DNA from: Sphingomonas sp. NFR04
GTDB taxonomy: Bacteria; Pseudomonadota; Alphaproteobacteria; Sphingomonadales; Sphingomonadaceae
DNA length: 64,000 bases
Assembly: GCF_900114095.1 (NCBI RefSeq)
Contig: NZ_FORV01000001.1
Location: 558,001-622,000 of the forward strand
Reading direction: 5' to 3'
The notes under the pieces were generated by a model. The model searched no databases. It had not been told where the DNA came from and saw only the letters and a list, made by a program, of their open reading frames with translations. Below are positions 25,128 to 34,785 of this stretch, in pieces. Numbering within the stretch: the stretch's first letter is position 1; the number at the start of each line of letters is the position of its first letter. A program made the position numbers and the translations under genes.

Positions 25128-26522
25128 TCAGTACAGGCCACCCAGGGCCCGCACCGTGTCGGTGGCAACGCTGAGCTGCCTTGCGCGTACCGCTAGCAGC
25201 GACCGCTCCGCATCCAGCGCAGCGGTCTGGGCGATCGTCACCTCGAGGAAATCGGCGGCACCATCCCGATATCGTGTCATCGCCAGATCCCGCGTGCGCT
25301 CCGCGGCAGCGGCGGCGTCACGCTGGTTGCGCTCCTGGTCGATCAGGTGGCGCCCGGCGGCGAGATCATCCTCCACCTCGCGAAAGGCGGTCAGCACCGT
25401 TTCGCGATAGTTGGCCGCGGCCTCGTCATATTGCGCGCGCGAAATGCGGACATTGGCGCGCCGCGCGCCGCCATCGAAGATCGACAGCGCCGCCGATAGC
25501 GGGCCGAGCGCCCAGAAGCTGTTGTCGCTGCGCAGCAGGCTGCCGCTCGCCGCTTCGAACCCACCGGCGCCACCCAGCGTCACCGTCGGGAACAGCGCCG
25601 CCCGGGCCACGCCGATCTGCGCGTTGGCGGCGGCGACCCGGCGCTCGGCGGCGGCGATGTCGGGGCGCCGTTCGAGCAGGGTCGAGGGCAGCGAAGCCGG
25701 GATGGCCGGCGGGGCGATCAGCGTGTCGACCACCGGCAGCGAAAAGGCGGACGGGCTTTCGCCGATCAGCACCGCGATGGCGTGCTCGTCGCTGGCACGA
25801 TCGGCGGCCACCGCGTCGAGCTCGGCCTTGGCGCTGGCCAGCTGGCTCTGCGCACGGCTGACGTCGATGCCGGAGGCGATGCCGCCGCTGTGCCGCGTAT
25901 CGGTAAGATCATAGGCGCGCTGGAACGCTGCCACGGTCTCCCGCAGCAGCACGACCCGCGCGTCGAGCCCGCGCATGTCGAAATAGAGGCTGGCGAGTTG
26001 GGCCTGCAGCCCGAGACGCACGCCCGCGACATCCGAGGCGCTGGCCTGCGCGGTCGCCTGGTTCGCACGCACCGTGTTGCGAATGCGGCCGAACAGGTCC
26101 AGCTCGTAGCTGAGCGAGGCGCCGATCTGCGCGTTGGTATAGGTCGCCGCCCTTCCCTGCGACGCCGGGCGAGCGGCCGAGACGCGGTCCCGCTCGATAT
26201 TGGTGCCGATGCCGATTTCGGGCAGTAGCTCCGCCCGGCTTCGACGCACCAGCGCCTGGGCCTGGTCATAGCGGGCGACGGCGGCGGCGAGATTGGGGCT
26301 GCCCGCCTCGATCCGCTGCTCCAGCCCATTCAGCGTGGTATCGTCGAAAATCTCCCACCATCTGCCCGCGGCCGGGACGTTCGATCCGGCCGTCTGCCAC
26401 GCGCCGCCTTCCTTGTAGGCGGGCGCGGCGACGACCTCGGGCCGGTGATAGTCGGGGGCCATCGAGCAGGCGGACAGGCCCAGCGCCGTGGCCGCGACCA
26501 GGGCGCCCTTAGTGACGCGCAT
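25128..26522 (-). CDS. RND efflux outer-membrane factor (NodT/OprM family lipoprotein)
   Basis: 464 residues. The lipoprotein signal is MRVTKGALVAATALGLSAC, with lipobox LSAC. Two repeats of the outer-membrane factor fold follow, with the expected helical hairpins (ANLAAAVARYDQAQALVRRS; YDEAAANYRETVLTAFREVE). These trimers form the outer duct of tripartite pumps. Last gene of the RND operon; its start lies within the end of the adaptor gene (14-base overlap at 26509-26522). Confidence 0.94.
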   Translation of the reverse strand: MRVTKGALVAATALGLSACSMAPDYHRPEVVAAPAYKEGGAWQTAGSNVPAAGRWWEIFDDTTLNGLEQRIEAGSPNLAAAVARYDQAQALVRRSRAELLPEIGIGTNIERDRVSAARPASQGRAATYTNAQIGASLSYELDLFGRIRNTVRANQATAQASASDVAGVRLGLQAQLASLYFDMRGLDARVVLLRETVAAFQRAYDLTDTRHSGGIASGIDVSRAQSQLASAKAELDAVAADRASDEHAIAVLIGESPSAFSLPVVDTLIAPPAIPASLPSTLLERRPDIAAAERRVAAANAQIGVARAALFPTVTLGGAGGFEAASGSLLRSDNSFWALGPLSAALSIFDGGARRANVRISRAQYDEAAANYRETVLTAFREVEDDLAAGRHLIDQERNQRDAAAAAERTRDLAMTRYRDGAADFLEVTIAQTAALDAERSLLAVRARQLSVATDTVRALGGLY

Positions 26523-27651
26523 TGGCGAGTACCTTGACCGGGTCGCCGGTCTGCAGCGAGTCCGGCGGATTGTCGATCACCCGGTCGCTGGGTGACAGGC
26601 CGGCGATCACCTCGACCACCTTGCCCTCGTCGCGGCCGAGCGTGACGGTGCGGAGCTGCGCCTTGCCATCGCTGCCCAGCACGGCGACCTGCGTCCCCTT
26701 CGACCCGATGATCAGCGCGCTGGGCGGCAGGGTGACGGCGTTGCCGCTGCCCTTCAACGGGAAGCTTGCCTGCGCATAGGATCCTGGCTTGAGCGCATGA
26801 TCCCCATTGGGAGCCTGCACCTCGACCAGCACCGTGCCCGATGCAGGATCGATGGCGTCGGCGGTGCGGGTCAGCGTCGCCTTGAAGGTCCGATCGGGAT
26901 ATTCCGGGAGGGTCAGGCTTACCTCCATGCCGGGGTGGATCTGCCCCGAATAGGCCTGGGGGACCTTCACATAGGCGCGGATCCGGCTGACATCGGCGAC
27001 GGTGAAGAGCGGCGTCGAACTGGCGTTGCCCGCCACCACCAGTGCGCCGATCTGGGTTGCGCGACTGGTGACGACGCCATCGAACGGCGCGACCAGCCGG
27101 GTGAAGCCGGTCAGCGCCTGGAGGCGAGCGACATTGGCGCGCGCCGCGCTGGTGAGTGCGCTCTTGGCGGCCAGATCGCCCTGCTTCTCGTCGGCTTCCT
27201 GCTTCGACACGGCATCCTTGGCGAGCATCGCGCTCCACCGCGTCGCCGTCGTCTGCGCGAGCTGCTGGTTGGCGCGGGCGGTCTGCAGGTCGGCGCGGGC
27301 GGCGGCGAGCTGCTGCTCGACATCAGGGGCGTCGAGGATCGCCAGCACCTGGCCGCGCCGCACGGGATCGCCCAGATCGACCAGCCAGCGGCGGACATAG
27401 CCGGTGGTGCGGGCATAGATCGGCGCGCTGTTGAGCGCCTGCAGGTTCGCCGGCAGCCGCAGCGCATCGCCCGAGGCGGCAAGCGTGGGGTGGATCACGC
27501 TGACGCTGGGCACCGCCTGCTCGGCGGTCCAGGCGGCGAGGTTGCGCTCGGAATTGGCCCGGGTCACGATGCCGGTGGCGACCGCACCGATCGCGACGAA
27601 CCCCGCGACGGCCGCGGTGATTTTGAGCCGGCTGTTGCCGTTCTCAGACAT
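26509..27651 (-). CDS. RND efflux periplasmic adaptor (HlyD/MFP family)
   Basis: 380 residues with an N-terminal membrane anchor at about 9-28, a lipoyl/barrel-sandwich region (ARTTGYVRRWLVDLGDPVRR), a long helical hairpin (AARADLQTARANQQLAQT) and the family's closing beta-barrel (GKAQLRTVTLGRDEGKVVEV). It bridges the inner-membrane pump and the outer-membrane duct. The ATG at 27651 is behind AGGAATC; it overlaps the permease stop by eight bases (27644-27651), so translation is coupled. Confidence 0.94.
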   Translation of the reverse strand: MSENGNSRLKITAAVAGFVAIGAVATGIVTRANSERNLAAWTAEQAVPSVSVIHPTLAASGDALRLPANLQALNSAPIYARTTGYVRRWLVDLGDPVRRGQVLAILDAPDVEQQLAAARADLQTARANQQLAQTTATRWSAMLAKDAVSKQEADEKQGDLAAKSALTSAARANVARLQALTGFTRLVAPFDGVVTSRATQIGALVVAGNASSTPLFTVADVSRIRAYVKVPQAYSGQIHPGMEVSLTLPEYPDRTFKATLTRTADAIDPASGTVLVEVQAPNGDHALKPGSYAQASFPLKGSGNAVTLPPSALIIGSKGTQVAVLGSDGKAQLRTVTLGRDEGKVVEVIAGLSPSDRVIDNPPDSLQTGDPVKVLANARH

Positions 27652-30600
27652 GAGATTCCTCCAATGGAATGGGCCGGCCGCCGGCGGGGGCAACGCCTGC
27701 CTTGCGCTTGTGGACTAGGCTGAAGATCACGGGGACGAACATCAGCGTCGCGAAGGTGGCGACGATCAGGCCGCCGATCACCGCGCGACCGAGCGGTGCG
27801 TTCTGCTCGCCGCCCTCGCCGAAGCCGATCGCCATGGGCAGCATGCCGATGATCATCGCCAGCGCGGTCATCAGCACCGGGCGGAAGCGGACCAGGCCCG
27901 CCTCCATCGCGGCGGCGGTGGCGTCGCCGAGCTCGGCCAGCCGCTCGCGGGCGAAGCTGACCACGAGGATCGAGTTGGCGGTCGCCACGCCCATGCACAT
28001 GATCGCGCCGGTCAGCGCCGGCACCGACAGGGTGGTGCCGGTGGTGAACAGCATCCAGATGATGCCGGCGATCGCGCCCGGCAGCGCGGTGATGATCACG
28101 AACGGATCGAGCCAGCTCTGGAAGTTCACCACGGTAAGCAAATAGATCAGCACGATCGCGCCGATCAGCCCGAAGCCCAGGCCGTAAAAGGCGCTGTTCA
28201 TCGTGGCATATTGGCCCCGCATGGTGACGGTGACGCCCTTGGGCGCCTCGCCCTTCAGCTCCTCCAGCACCTTGCCGATGTCCGCCGAGACCGCACCCAG
28301 ATCGCGCCCGTTCGGCGTCGCGAAGATGTCGACCACGGGATTGATATTGTAGTGCGAGATCACTGCGGCGGCATTGCTGCGCTCGATATTGCCGATGCCG
28401 CCGAGCACCTGGCTGGTGCCGCCGCTCGTGCCCGTGACGGGCAGGTTCGCAAGATCGCTGATCGAACCGACGCGATATTCGGGCGTCTGCGCGACCACCG
28501 CGTAGGACACGCCGTTCTCCGGGTTCAGGTAGAAGACCGGCGCGGTCTGCGAGGTGCCGGCGAGCGAGCTGGCAACACTGGTGGTCACGTCGCGCTCGGT
28601 CAGGCCGAACTGGCCGATGCGGCTGCGATCGACGTTGACGTCGAGCTGCGGATAGCGCGAAGACTGCTGGATGCGCGCATCCGCCACGCCGCCGATCGTG
28701 CTGATCCGGCGGAGGATCTTGCGGGCATAGGCGGCATTGGCATCGGCATCGCGGCCCGAGACCTGGATGTCGATCGGTGCCGGCGCGCCGAAGTTGAGGA
28801 TCTGGCTGGTGATGTCCGCCGGCAGGAAGGCGAACTGGGTCCCCGGATAGACCTTGGGGAGCAGCTCGCGCAGCTTCTTCACATAGCCGGCGGTGGGCGC
28901 ATGATCCTTGCTCAGCTGGATCAGGATGTCGCCGTCCTGCGGGCCGACGGTGCCGGAGTTGTTGTAGGTCGTGTTGATCGAGCTGACCGGCAGGCCGATA
29001 TTGTCGACCAGCGAAACCAGTTCATCGGCGGGGATGACGCCGCGAATGGTGCGGGCGATCCGGTCGAACTCGGCCGACGTGTCCTCGATCCGCGAGCCCA
29101 CCGGCGCGCGGACATGGATCGCCATCGCGCCGGCGTCGACGTTCGGGAAGAAGTTCTGGCCGAGCAGCGGCACCAGGAACAAGGTCACCGCGATCACGAG
29201 GATGAAGGCGAGGATGAACGGCCGCGGCGTGGCCAGCGCCCTTTCCAGCAGCCCGCCATAACCGGTGCGGATCTTCTCGAAGCGGTGCTCGAACCCGCGC
29301 TGGAAGCGCACCAGCGGATTGCGCGAACCCGGCGTGCCGGCCTCATGACCATGCCCCGGCGCGTGCGGCTTGAGCAGGAACATCGCCATGGTCGGCACCA
29401 GCGTGCGCGACAGCAGGAACGACGCGATCATCGCGAACACCACCGACAGCGCCAGCGGCACGAACAGGAAGCCGGCGATGCCGGGCAAGAAGAACATCGG
29501 CACGAACACGATGCAGATGCAGAGCAGCGAGACGAAGGCCGGCGTCACGATCTGCGCGGCACCGTCGAGGATCGCGTCCTTCACCGACTTGCCCTGCTCG
29601 AGGTGCCAGTTGATGTTCTCGATCGTCACCGTCGCATCGTCGACCAGGATGCCGACCGCGAGGCTGAGCCCGCCCAGCGTCATGATGTTGAGCGTGTTGC
29701 CGGTCGCCGACAGCGCGATGATCGCCGCCAGGATCGCCAGCGGGATCGAGATCGCGATGATCACGGTCGAGCGCCACGATCCGAGGAACAGCAGGATCAT
29801 CAGCGAGGTGAGCCCGGCGGCGATCACGCCTTCCTTGATCACGCCCTCGACCGCCGCCTTCACGAACAGCGACTGGTCGCCGATCGGCGCGACTTTCAGG
29901 CCGGGCAGCGTCGCCGTGGCCTTGGGCAGCGCGTCCTTGATCCCCTGCACGATCGCCAGCGTCGAGGTCGCGCCGCTCTTGAGCACGGTCATCAGCACCG
30001 AGCGCGCGCCATCGACATGGACGACGTTGGTCTGCGGCGCGGAACCGTCGCGGACATGGGCGACGTCGCGCATGTAGATCGTCGCGCCGTTGACCACCTT
30101 GACCGGCAGCGCGTTCAGCTCCTCGATCGATCCCGGCGCGTTGTTGAGCTTGATGCTGTACTGATAGCCGCCGATCTTGGCGAAGCCGGCAGGATTGATC
30201 TGGTTCTGCGCGGCGATCGCGTTGCCGACATCTTGCGCCGAGAGCCCCTTGGATTGCAGCGCCTGCGGATCGAGGTCGATCTGGATCTGGCGCTGGCGCC
30301 CGCCGGAGGGATAGGGAATCGCGGCGCCCGGCACGGTGACGAGCGGCGGCCGCACCTGGTTCTGCGCGGTGTCGAACAGCTGGCCTTCGGACATGCCCTT
30401 GCCCGACAAGGCGAGCTGGAGGATCGGCACGGTCGAGGCATTGTAGTTGAGGATCAGCGGCGGGGTGATGCCCGGCGGCAGCTGGCGCAGCACGGTCTGC
30501 GAGATCGACGTCACCTGCGCGGTGGCGGTGCGGATGTCGGCGCCCGGCTGGAAATAGATCTTCACCACGCCGATGCCCTGCATCGACTGGCTTTCGACAT

Positions 30601-30841
30601 GGTCGATGTCGTTGACCGTCGTGGTCAGCACCCGCTCGAACGGCGTGATGATCCGCCCCGACATCTCGTCGGGCGACAGGCCGCTATATTGCCAGGCGGT
30701 GGCGATCACCGGCACGCGAATGTCGGGAAAGATGTCTACCGGTGTCCGGATCGCGGCGAGGACGCCGAGGATCAGGATCAGGATGGCCATGACGATGAAG
30801 GTGAGCGGCCGCGCCAGCGCGACGCGAACGATCCCGATCAA
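27644..30841 (-). CDS. RND efflux permease subunit
   Basis: 1065 residues with the RND inner-membrane architecture: TM1 at 10-30 (PLTFIVMAILILILGVLA), two large periplasmic loops, and twelve transmembrane segments. TM4 carries the proton-relay aspartates in GILVDDATVTIEN. The periplasmic loop motif VPGAAIPYPSGGRQRQ and the FFPNVDAGAM motif mark the AcrB/MdtB-like branch rather than metal-exporting CusA. It is a proton-driven drug or solvent exporter; substrate unknown. It heads the three-gene operon and is divergent from a LysR regulator. Confidence 0.95.
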   Translation of the reverse strand: MIGIVRVALARPLTFIVMAILILILGVLAAIRTPVDIFPDIRVPVIATAWQYSGLSPDEMSGRIITPFERVLTTTVNDIDHVESQSMQGIGVVKIYFQPGADIRTATAQVTSISQTVLRQLPPGITPPLILNYNASTVPILQLALSGKGMSEGQLFDTAQNQVRPPLVTVPGAAIPYPSGGRQRQIQIDLDPQALQSKGLSAQDVGNAIAAQNQINPAGFAKIGGYQYSIKLNNAPGSIEELNALPVKVVNGATIYMRDVAHVRDGSAPQTNVVHVDGARSVLMTVLKSGATSTLAIVQGIKDALPKATATLPGLKVAPIGDQSLFVKAAVEGVIKEGVIAAGLTSLMILLFLGSWRSTVIIAISIPLAILAAIIALSATGNTLNIMTLGGLSLAVGILVDDATVTIENINWHLEQGKSVKDAILDGAAQIVTPAFVSLLCICIVFVPMFFLPGIAGFLFVPLALSVVFAMIASFLLSRTLVPTMAMFLLKPHAPGHGHEAGTPGSRNPLVRFQRGFEHRFEKIRTGYGGLLERALATPRPFILAFILVIAVTLFLVPLLGQNFFPNVDAGAMAIHVRAPVGSRIEDTSAEFDRIARTIRGVIPADELVSLVDNIGLPVSSINTTYNNSGTVGPQDGDILIQLSKDHAPTAGYVKKLRELLPKVYPGTQFAFLPADITSQILNFGAPAPIDIQVSGRDADANAAYARKILRRISTIGGVADARIQQSSRYPQLDVNVDRSRIGQFGLTERDVTTSVASSLAGTSQTAPVFYLNPENGVSYAVVAQTPEYRVGSISDLANLPVTGTSGGTSQVLGGIGNIERSNAAAVISHYNINPVVDIFATPNGRDLGAVSADIGKVLEELKGEAPKGVTVTMRGQYATMNSAFYGLGFGLIGAIVLIYLLTVVNFQSWLDPFVIITALPGAIAGIIWMLFTTGTTLSVPALTGAIMCMGVATANSILVVSFARERLAELGDATAAAMEAGLVRFRPVLMTALAMIIGMLPMAIGFGEGGEQNAPLGRAVIGGLIVATFATLMFVPVIFSLVHKRKAGVAPAGGRPIPLEESHV

Positions 30842-30995
30842 GAGCGGCTCCGCTCAGGCGAAGGGGCAAAGTGGCGGGCAGCCAGGCACATCAGGGAAAC
30901 TCCGGATTGACAGTACGGCGCTCGTCCCAGTTCGCAGCCGCAACATTTCCCTGCATCCGGTTAACCATCCGCGTCCAATATCGTTTGCAGCATGA

Positions 30996-31016
30996 TCGAT
31001 ATCTCCTATGTATCGA
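30996..31016. promoter_or_regulatory. Candidate LysR box (TCGATA-N9-TATCGA)
   Basis: TCGATA (30996-31001) and TATCGA (31011-31016) form a perfect dyad with a nine-base spacer and contain T-N11-A (31000 and 31012), the LysR signature. It ends four bases before the LysR start at 31020, and lies 155 bases from the RND permease start. Confidence 0.55.
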
Positions 31017-31019
31017 CAA

Positions 31020-31916
31020 ATGGAGCTCCGGCATCTCCGCTATTTCGTCGGCGTCGCCGAGGAACTGCATTTCGCTCGCGCAGCCGCGCGCCTCGGCATC
31101 TCCCAGCCGCCGCTCAGCCAGCAGATCGGCCAGCTCGAGGCCGAACTGGGCGTTCGGCTGTTCGAGCGCACCAGCCGCAGCGTGCAGCTCACCAGCGCCG
31201 GGGCAGCCTTCCTTCCGGCTGCCCGCGCGACGCTGGAGCAGGCCGAACGGGCAATCAACATCGCCCACCGCGCGGCACGCGGCGAACTCGGGGAGCTCAA
31301 TCTCGGCTTCAACGCTTCCGCGCCGTTCGTGCCGATGATCGCGCGCTCGATCTTCGCTTTTCGTCAGGCTTTTCCCGATGTGAAGCTCAATCTCACCGAG
31401 GTCGCCGGCTCGGCCCAGTCGACCGCCCTCGCCGACCATGCGCTCGACGCATGCTTCGTCCGCAGCAGGTGCAAGCCGGAGATGGGCGACGGGATCGCCG
31501 TGACGCCGATCCTTCGCGAGCGCCTGTTCGTGGCGCTGCGGCCCGATCACCCGCTTGCCGAAAAGGAGCTTACGCTGCGGGATCTCGCTGGCGAACCGAT
31601 GATCGTCTATGCCCGCGAACACGGCGCGACCTTTACCGACGAGTTGCTGGGCATGCTGCGCGGCGTCGGCGTCGAGCCGCGGATCGAGCATCGGGTGCGC
31701 GAGGTATCGACGCTGCTCGGAATGGCGGCGGCGGGGGTGGGCGTCGCGGTGGTCGCTGAATCGCTCTGTGCGCTACAATCCGCCAAGCTGGTCTATCAAC
31801 CGCTCAGGGACCCGGACTCGATCACGTCGATTTGGCTGATTCACCTCTCAGCGGGTGCGAGCCTGCCGTGCCGGAATTTCCTCGATATCGTCACCCGCGA
31901 ATCCCTGGTTCCGTAA
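31020..31916 (+). CDS. LysR-family regulator divergent from the RND operon
   Basis: 298 residues starting MELRHLRYFVGVAEELHF, a canonical LysR opening. The HTH is at about residues 18-45 (ARLGISQPPLSQQIGQLEAE) and the effector domain at about 90-290. An ATG four codons earlier (31008) would lie inside the dyad at 30996-31016, so 31020 is preferred. Divergence from the tripartite pump makes it the likely regulator of that operon. The effector is not predictable. Confidence 0.92.
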   Translation: MELRHLRYFVGVAEELHFARAAARLGISQPPLSQQIGQLEAELGVRLFERTSRSVQLTSAGAAFLPAARATLEQAERAINIAHRAARGELGELNLGFNASAPFVPMIARSIFAFRQAFPDVKLNLTEVAGSAQSTALADHALDACFVRSRCKPEMGDGIAVTPILRERLFVALRPDHPLAEKELTLRDLAGEPMIVYAREHGATFTDELLGMLRGVGVEPRIEHRVREVSTLLGMAAAGVGVAVVAESLCALQSAKLVYQPLRDPDSITSIWLIHLSAGASLPCRNFLDIVTRESLVP

Positions 31917-32014
31917 GCGACGGGTCGCGACCATCGCTCTGGCCGGCTTATGCGGCGGCGCTCCATCCTTCTCGAGATCGCGGCCGCCAGCGGACCGGAG
32001 GCGAGCCCCGCTCC

Positions 32015-33967
32015 CTAGCCAGCCCCGCCACGGGTACCACCGTTTGGCGTCGTCGCCCGCGGCGCGAGCAGGTCACTGAGCGTGTCGGGGCGGTCCGCAA
32101 TCCGCTCCAGCCGCGGATAGCGCAGCGGCCCCGCATAGGAAATCGGCCGATCCGACCGGACCCCATCCTGTTCGATCGTCAGCGCCAGAGGATGGCGCGC
32201 CGAATCCCGCACCGCAGCGAGCAGCGCTTCCGTGCCGAATGCGACTCCGTTGACGGCAGCGATCCGGGCACCCGGACGCAGTCCAGCGCGGAAGGCGGGG
32301 CTGCCCCAGGCTACCGCGCGGACCGCGCCGTTCGCCCGCGCGGCGAGCCCGATCGAATAGCTGAGATCGGCGACCCCGGCCTCCTCTTCCCCGGCGCGGA
32401 ACGCTGCGGTCGGCGTGTCGGTGAAGAGGAGGCGCCAGCCGTGGCTGCGCAGCCCGATCGTCGGGTCGAGTTCATCGTGCCCACCGATCCATCGCCGCAG
32501 CCATCCGGCCCAATCACCGGGCGCGATTGCATGCAGCGTGTCGCAGATATCGGCGAACGTGTAGGTGCGCGTGGGCGCCTTCGGGGTTGCCCCGGCGAAG
32601 AAGGTGCCGGCGAAATCGTCGATGCCGCGGCGCCCCCTGGTCCGCGCACGCAGTTCGCCATCGACCGCCAGCCATAGCAGCACGCCTTCCGAGTAATAGT
32701 CCCGCCGCCGCTGCCAGTCGCGCCAGGGCACCGGCTGGCGGAGCATGAAGGCGGGGTAATTCACGTCGTCGGAAAGCGGCCGCCAGGAACGTCCCGGTCG
32801 TGCGGCGATTTCGGCAGCCTCGACTGCGAGCCGGTCGCGCAGTTCGGTGGGCGTGAACTGCCCCGCTCGGGTTGCCAGCACTCGCCCCCAGAACTCGGTC
32901 TGGCCTTCATACACCCACAACAGGCTGCCCGAGACGGGGACGTTGGGGGTTGGCGCCCACAGATCGGCCGGGGTCCGGTAGAAGCCGTTCCAGGCGTGAA
33001 CGATCTCGTGGGCGACGAGGTCGCGGGACAGAATCTGCGGCTGCCACTCCCGGAAAAGCGACGAGGGCAGTCCGTTCTCGCTCGACGTCCGATGCTCCGT
33101 GCCGCCCGATGCGCCGTCGTCGCCCAGGCGAGCGAGGATATCGTACTGTGCGAAGGGGGTAGCGCCGAACACCGCCCTCATCTGGGCGATCAGTTCGCGC
33201 AGCTCCGCCACGCGGTCGGTCGGGACGACCAGATCGTCCGGGCGCGTGGCGACGAGGTCCAGCGACACGCTGCCCATTCCGGGCGCGGTCAAGGGGATCT
33301 GCCTGGTGTAGCGGCCGGCGAGCACGGGCGCGTCGAGCAACGCCTCGAGCGTCGTCTCCGCGAAGTGCAGCGCGGGGCTGCCGTTTGCCTCGGTGCCCAA
33401 CGCGGTGAACGCACGCAATCCCGCCGGCAGCGTGAGCGACGCAGCGGTGCGGATGTTGCGGGCATACCATCCGGCCGGGTACAGGACCAGCCGCTGCCAG
33501 GGGACGCTGACGATGTCGGGCGTCAGCAGGTCCCCGCCCCCCACCATCTGGAATTGGACGTCGATCGCCTTCGCGCCTGCAGGCACGTCGACGTGAAAGG
33601 CATGCGGCTCGTAGGGATCGCGCTGCCAGCGGACGGGCCGGCCTGCCACCGCCACCACCAGCCCCGCCAGATCGACGACGCTCAGGCTCGGCCCGTGGCT
33701 GGCGGCCTCCCATCGCGGGTACAGAAGCGTCACCCGGGATCCGCCCGTCACCGGAATATGCTCCTGCACGGTGAAGATGCGGTGCGCGACGTCGGTCGCG
33801 TCGACATGAAGGCGAAGTACCCCATGAAAGACATGGTCGACTGGCGACGGGACGGTCGCCTGCGGTGCGCGATACACGGGCCCCTGGGCGGACTGCGCCG
33901 CCGCGACGCCCGCGGCACAGAGGAATGCCCATCCCAACACGGAAAATCTGCCGAACCCTATTTCCAC
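32015..33967 (-). CDS. M61 family (glycyl aminopeptidase-like) metallopeptidase
   Basis: About 650 residues. The zinc motif HEIVH with AWNG directly after it (first His at residue 320 from the GTG at 33967) and a downstream WVYEGQTEFWG glutamate match M61 peptidases. A C-terminal PDZ-like domain follows (PAFRAGLRPGARIAAVNGVAF). The start is uncertain. A GTG at 33967 has GGGGAGC seven bases upstream and gives a clean signal peptide (FLCAAGVAAAQ); an ATG at 34024 would add 19 residues without a ribosome site. It is convergent with the LysR gene to the left. Confidence 0.88.
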   Translation of the reverse strand: MEIGFGRFSVLGWAFLCAAGVAAAQSAQGPVYRAPQATVPSPVDHVFHGVLRLHVDATDVAHRIFTVQEHIPVTGGSRVTLLYPRWEAASHGPSLSVVDLAGLVVAVAGRPVRWQRDPYEPHAFHVDVPAGAKAIDVQFQMVGGGDLLTPDIVSVPWQRLVLYPAGWYARNIRTAASLTLPAGLRAFTALGTEANGSPALHFAETTLEALLDAPVLAGRYTRQIPLTAPGMGSVSLDLVATRPDDLVVPTDRVAELRELIAQMRAVFGATPFAQYDILARLGDDGASGGTEHRTSSENGLPSSLFREWQPQILSRDLVAHEIVHAWNGFYRTPADLWAPTPNVPVSGSLLWVYEGQTEFWGRVLATRAGQFTPTELRDRLAVEAAEIAARPGRSWRPLSDDVNYPAFMLRQPVPWRDWQRRRDYYSEGVLLWLAVDGELRARTRGRRGIDDFAGTFFAGATPKAPTRTYTFADICDTLHAIAPGDWAGWLRRWIGGHDELDPTIGLRSHGWRLLFTDTPTAAFRAGEEEAGVADLSYSIGLAARANGAVRAVAWGSPAFRAGLRPGARIAAVNGVAFGTEALLAAVRDSARHPLALTIEQDGVRSDRPISYAGPLRYPRLERIADRPDTLSDLLAPRATTPNGGTRGGAG

Positions 33968-34122
33968 CAACCATGCTCCCCGGGACGCCGCCATCGCGCG
34001 CGCCGCTATAGTAGCTGGCGGCATCGACGGTAGCGTTCAATCTCACATATCTGCCATGGCGGGCGCTGGGACGGTCGCCTGTTCCCGGCGCTGGCCATCC
34101 ATGGCGCGCGCCGGGACCGTAT

Positions 34123-34640
34123 TCAGAAGCGATAGGCGAGCATCAGGCCGCCGATCGGCTGCCAGCGGCTGCCTTCGCGGGTAACCGGGCTGCCGGCAGC
34201 GTCGCCCACCAGATAGCCGGCACTGGCATGGGCGATCACGCCCAGATGGCGATCGAACCAATAGCCTGCGGTCACCCCCCCGCCGATGTCGCGCAGCCCG
34301 GATCCGGGGCGATAGGGCGCGAGCCCGCTCGCCGCGGCGCCCGCCGCATCGGCAGGCGCGGACCGATCACCGGTCCGGCCGCGAAGCGCGGATCGGACAC
34401 CAGATCGACACGCGCACCATTGCCGCGGAGCTGGAAGTTGACGCCGCGCCAGCGGATGTCAGCGGTGGCGAAGGGGAATGGCCGCACGTCGCCGGCGCCG
34501 TCGAACTCGGGAACGATCCCGGCACCGAGCGCCACCATGCCATGGGCGCCGCCGCCCTCGGCGGGGGCTTGCTGGGCACAGGCGGTCGCGCTGGTTAGCG
34601 CAGTGGTCCAGGCAAAGGAAAGCAGCAGCAGAATACGCAT
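34123..34640 (-). pseudogene. MipA/OmpV-family outer-membrane protein gene, internally deleted
   Basis: The first 75 codons from ATG 34640 (RBS GAGGAG, signal peptide ending ACAQ) encode a MipA/OmpV start: GGAHGMVALGAGIVPEFDGA, ADIRWRGVNF, SDPRFAAGPV. The frame then runs into unrelated sequence and a stop at 34272. The normal C-terminus continues in another frame, from AAASGLAPYRPGSGLRDIG to the last strand GGLMLAYRF and its TGA at 34123-34125. About 172 codons remain against roughly 250 in intact members, and 518 bases is not a multiple of three, so an internal deletion has shifted the frame. The truncated product would not form a full barrel. Confidence 0.75.
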
Positions 34641-34666
34641 GGTCGAAACTCCTCGTCATGGGGGTA

Positions 34667-34703
34667 GCCGCCGGAGGCAGCGGCAAGGCGTGCCTCCGGC
34701 GGC
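34667..34703 (-). terminator. 13-base perfect hairpin after the MFS gene
   Basis: GCCGCCGGAGGCA (34667-34679) and TGCCTCCGGCGGC (34691-34703) pair perfectly around an 11-base loop. It lies between the MFS stop (34786) and the start of the mipA remnant (34640), both read leftwards, so it should end MFS transcripts. Confidence 0.7.
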
Positions 34704-34741
34704 GGTTCGAGGGATCGCCCACCACCCAGGGGCGGCGGTGA

Positions 34742-34775
34742 GCGGCCCCTCGCCGGGCCTGCGGTCGGGGGCCGC
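34742..34775 (-). terminator. Second hairpin just past the MFS stop
   Basis: GCGGCCCC (34742-34749) can pair with GGGGCCGC (34768-34775), giving an 8-base stem with an 18-base loop, 11 bases downstream of the MFS stop codon. Together with 34667-34703 it may form a tandem terminator; the long loop lowers confidence. Confidence 0.4.
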
Positions 34776-34785
34776 AGATCCGATC

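Noticed and set aside
28211..30910. A long open frame of 899 codons antisense to the RND permease gene
   Set aside because: The minus strand holds a clear RND permease with conserved aspartates and membrane segments. The plus frame is a high-GC shadow, rich in Arg, Asp and His with no recognisable domain.
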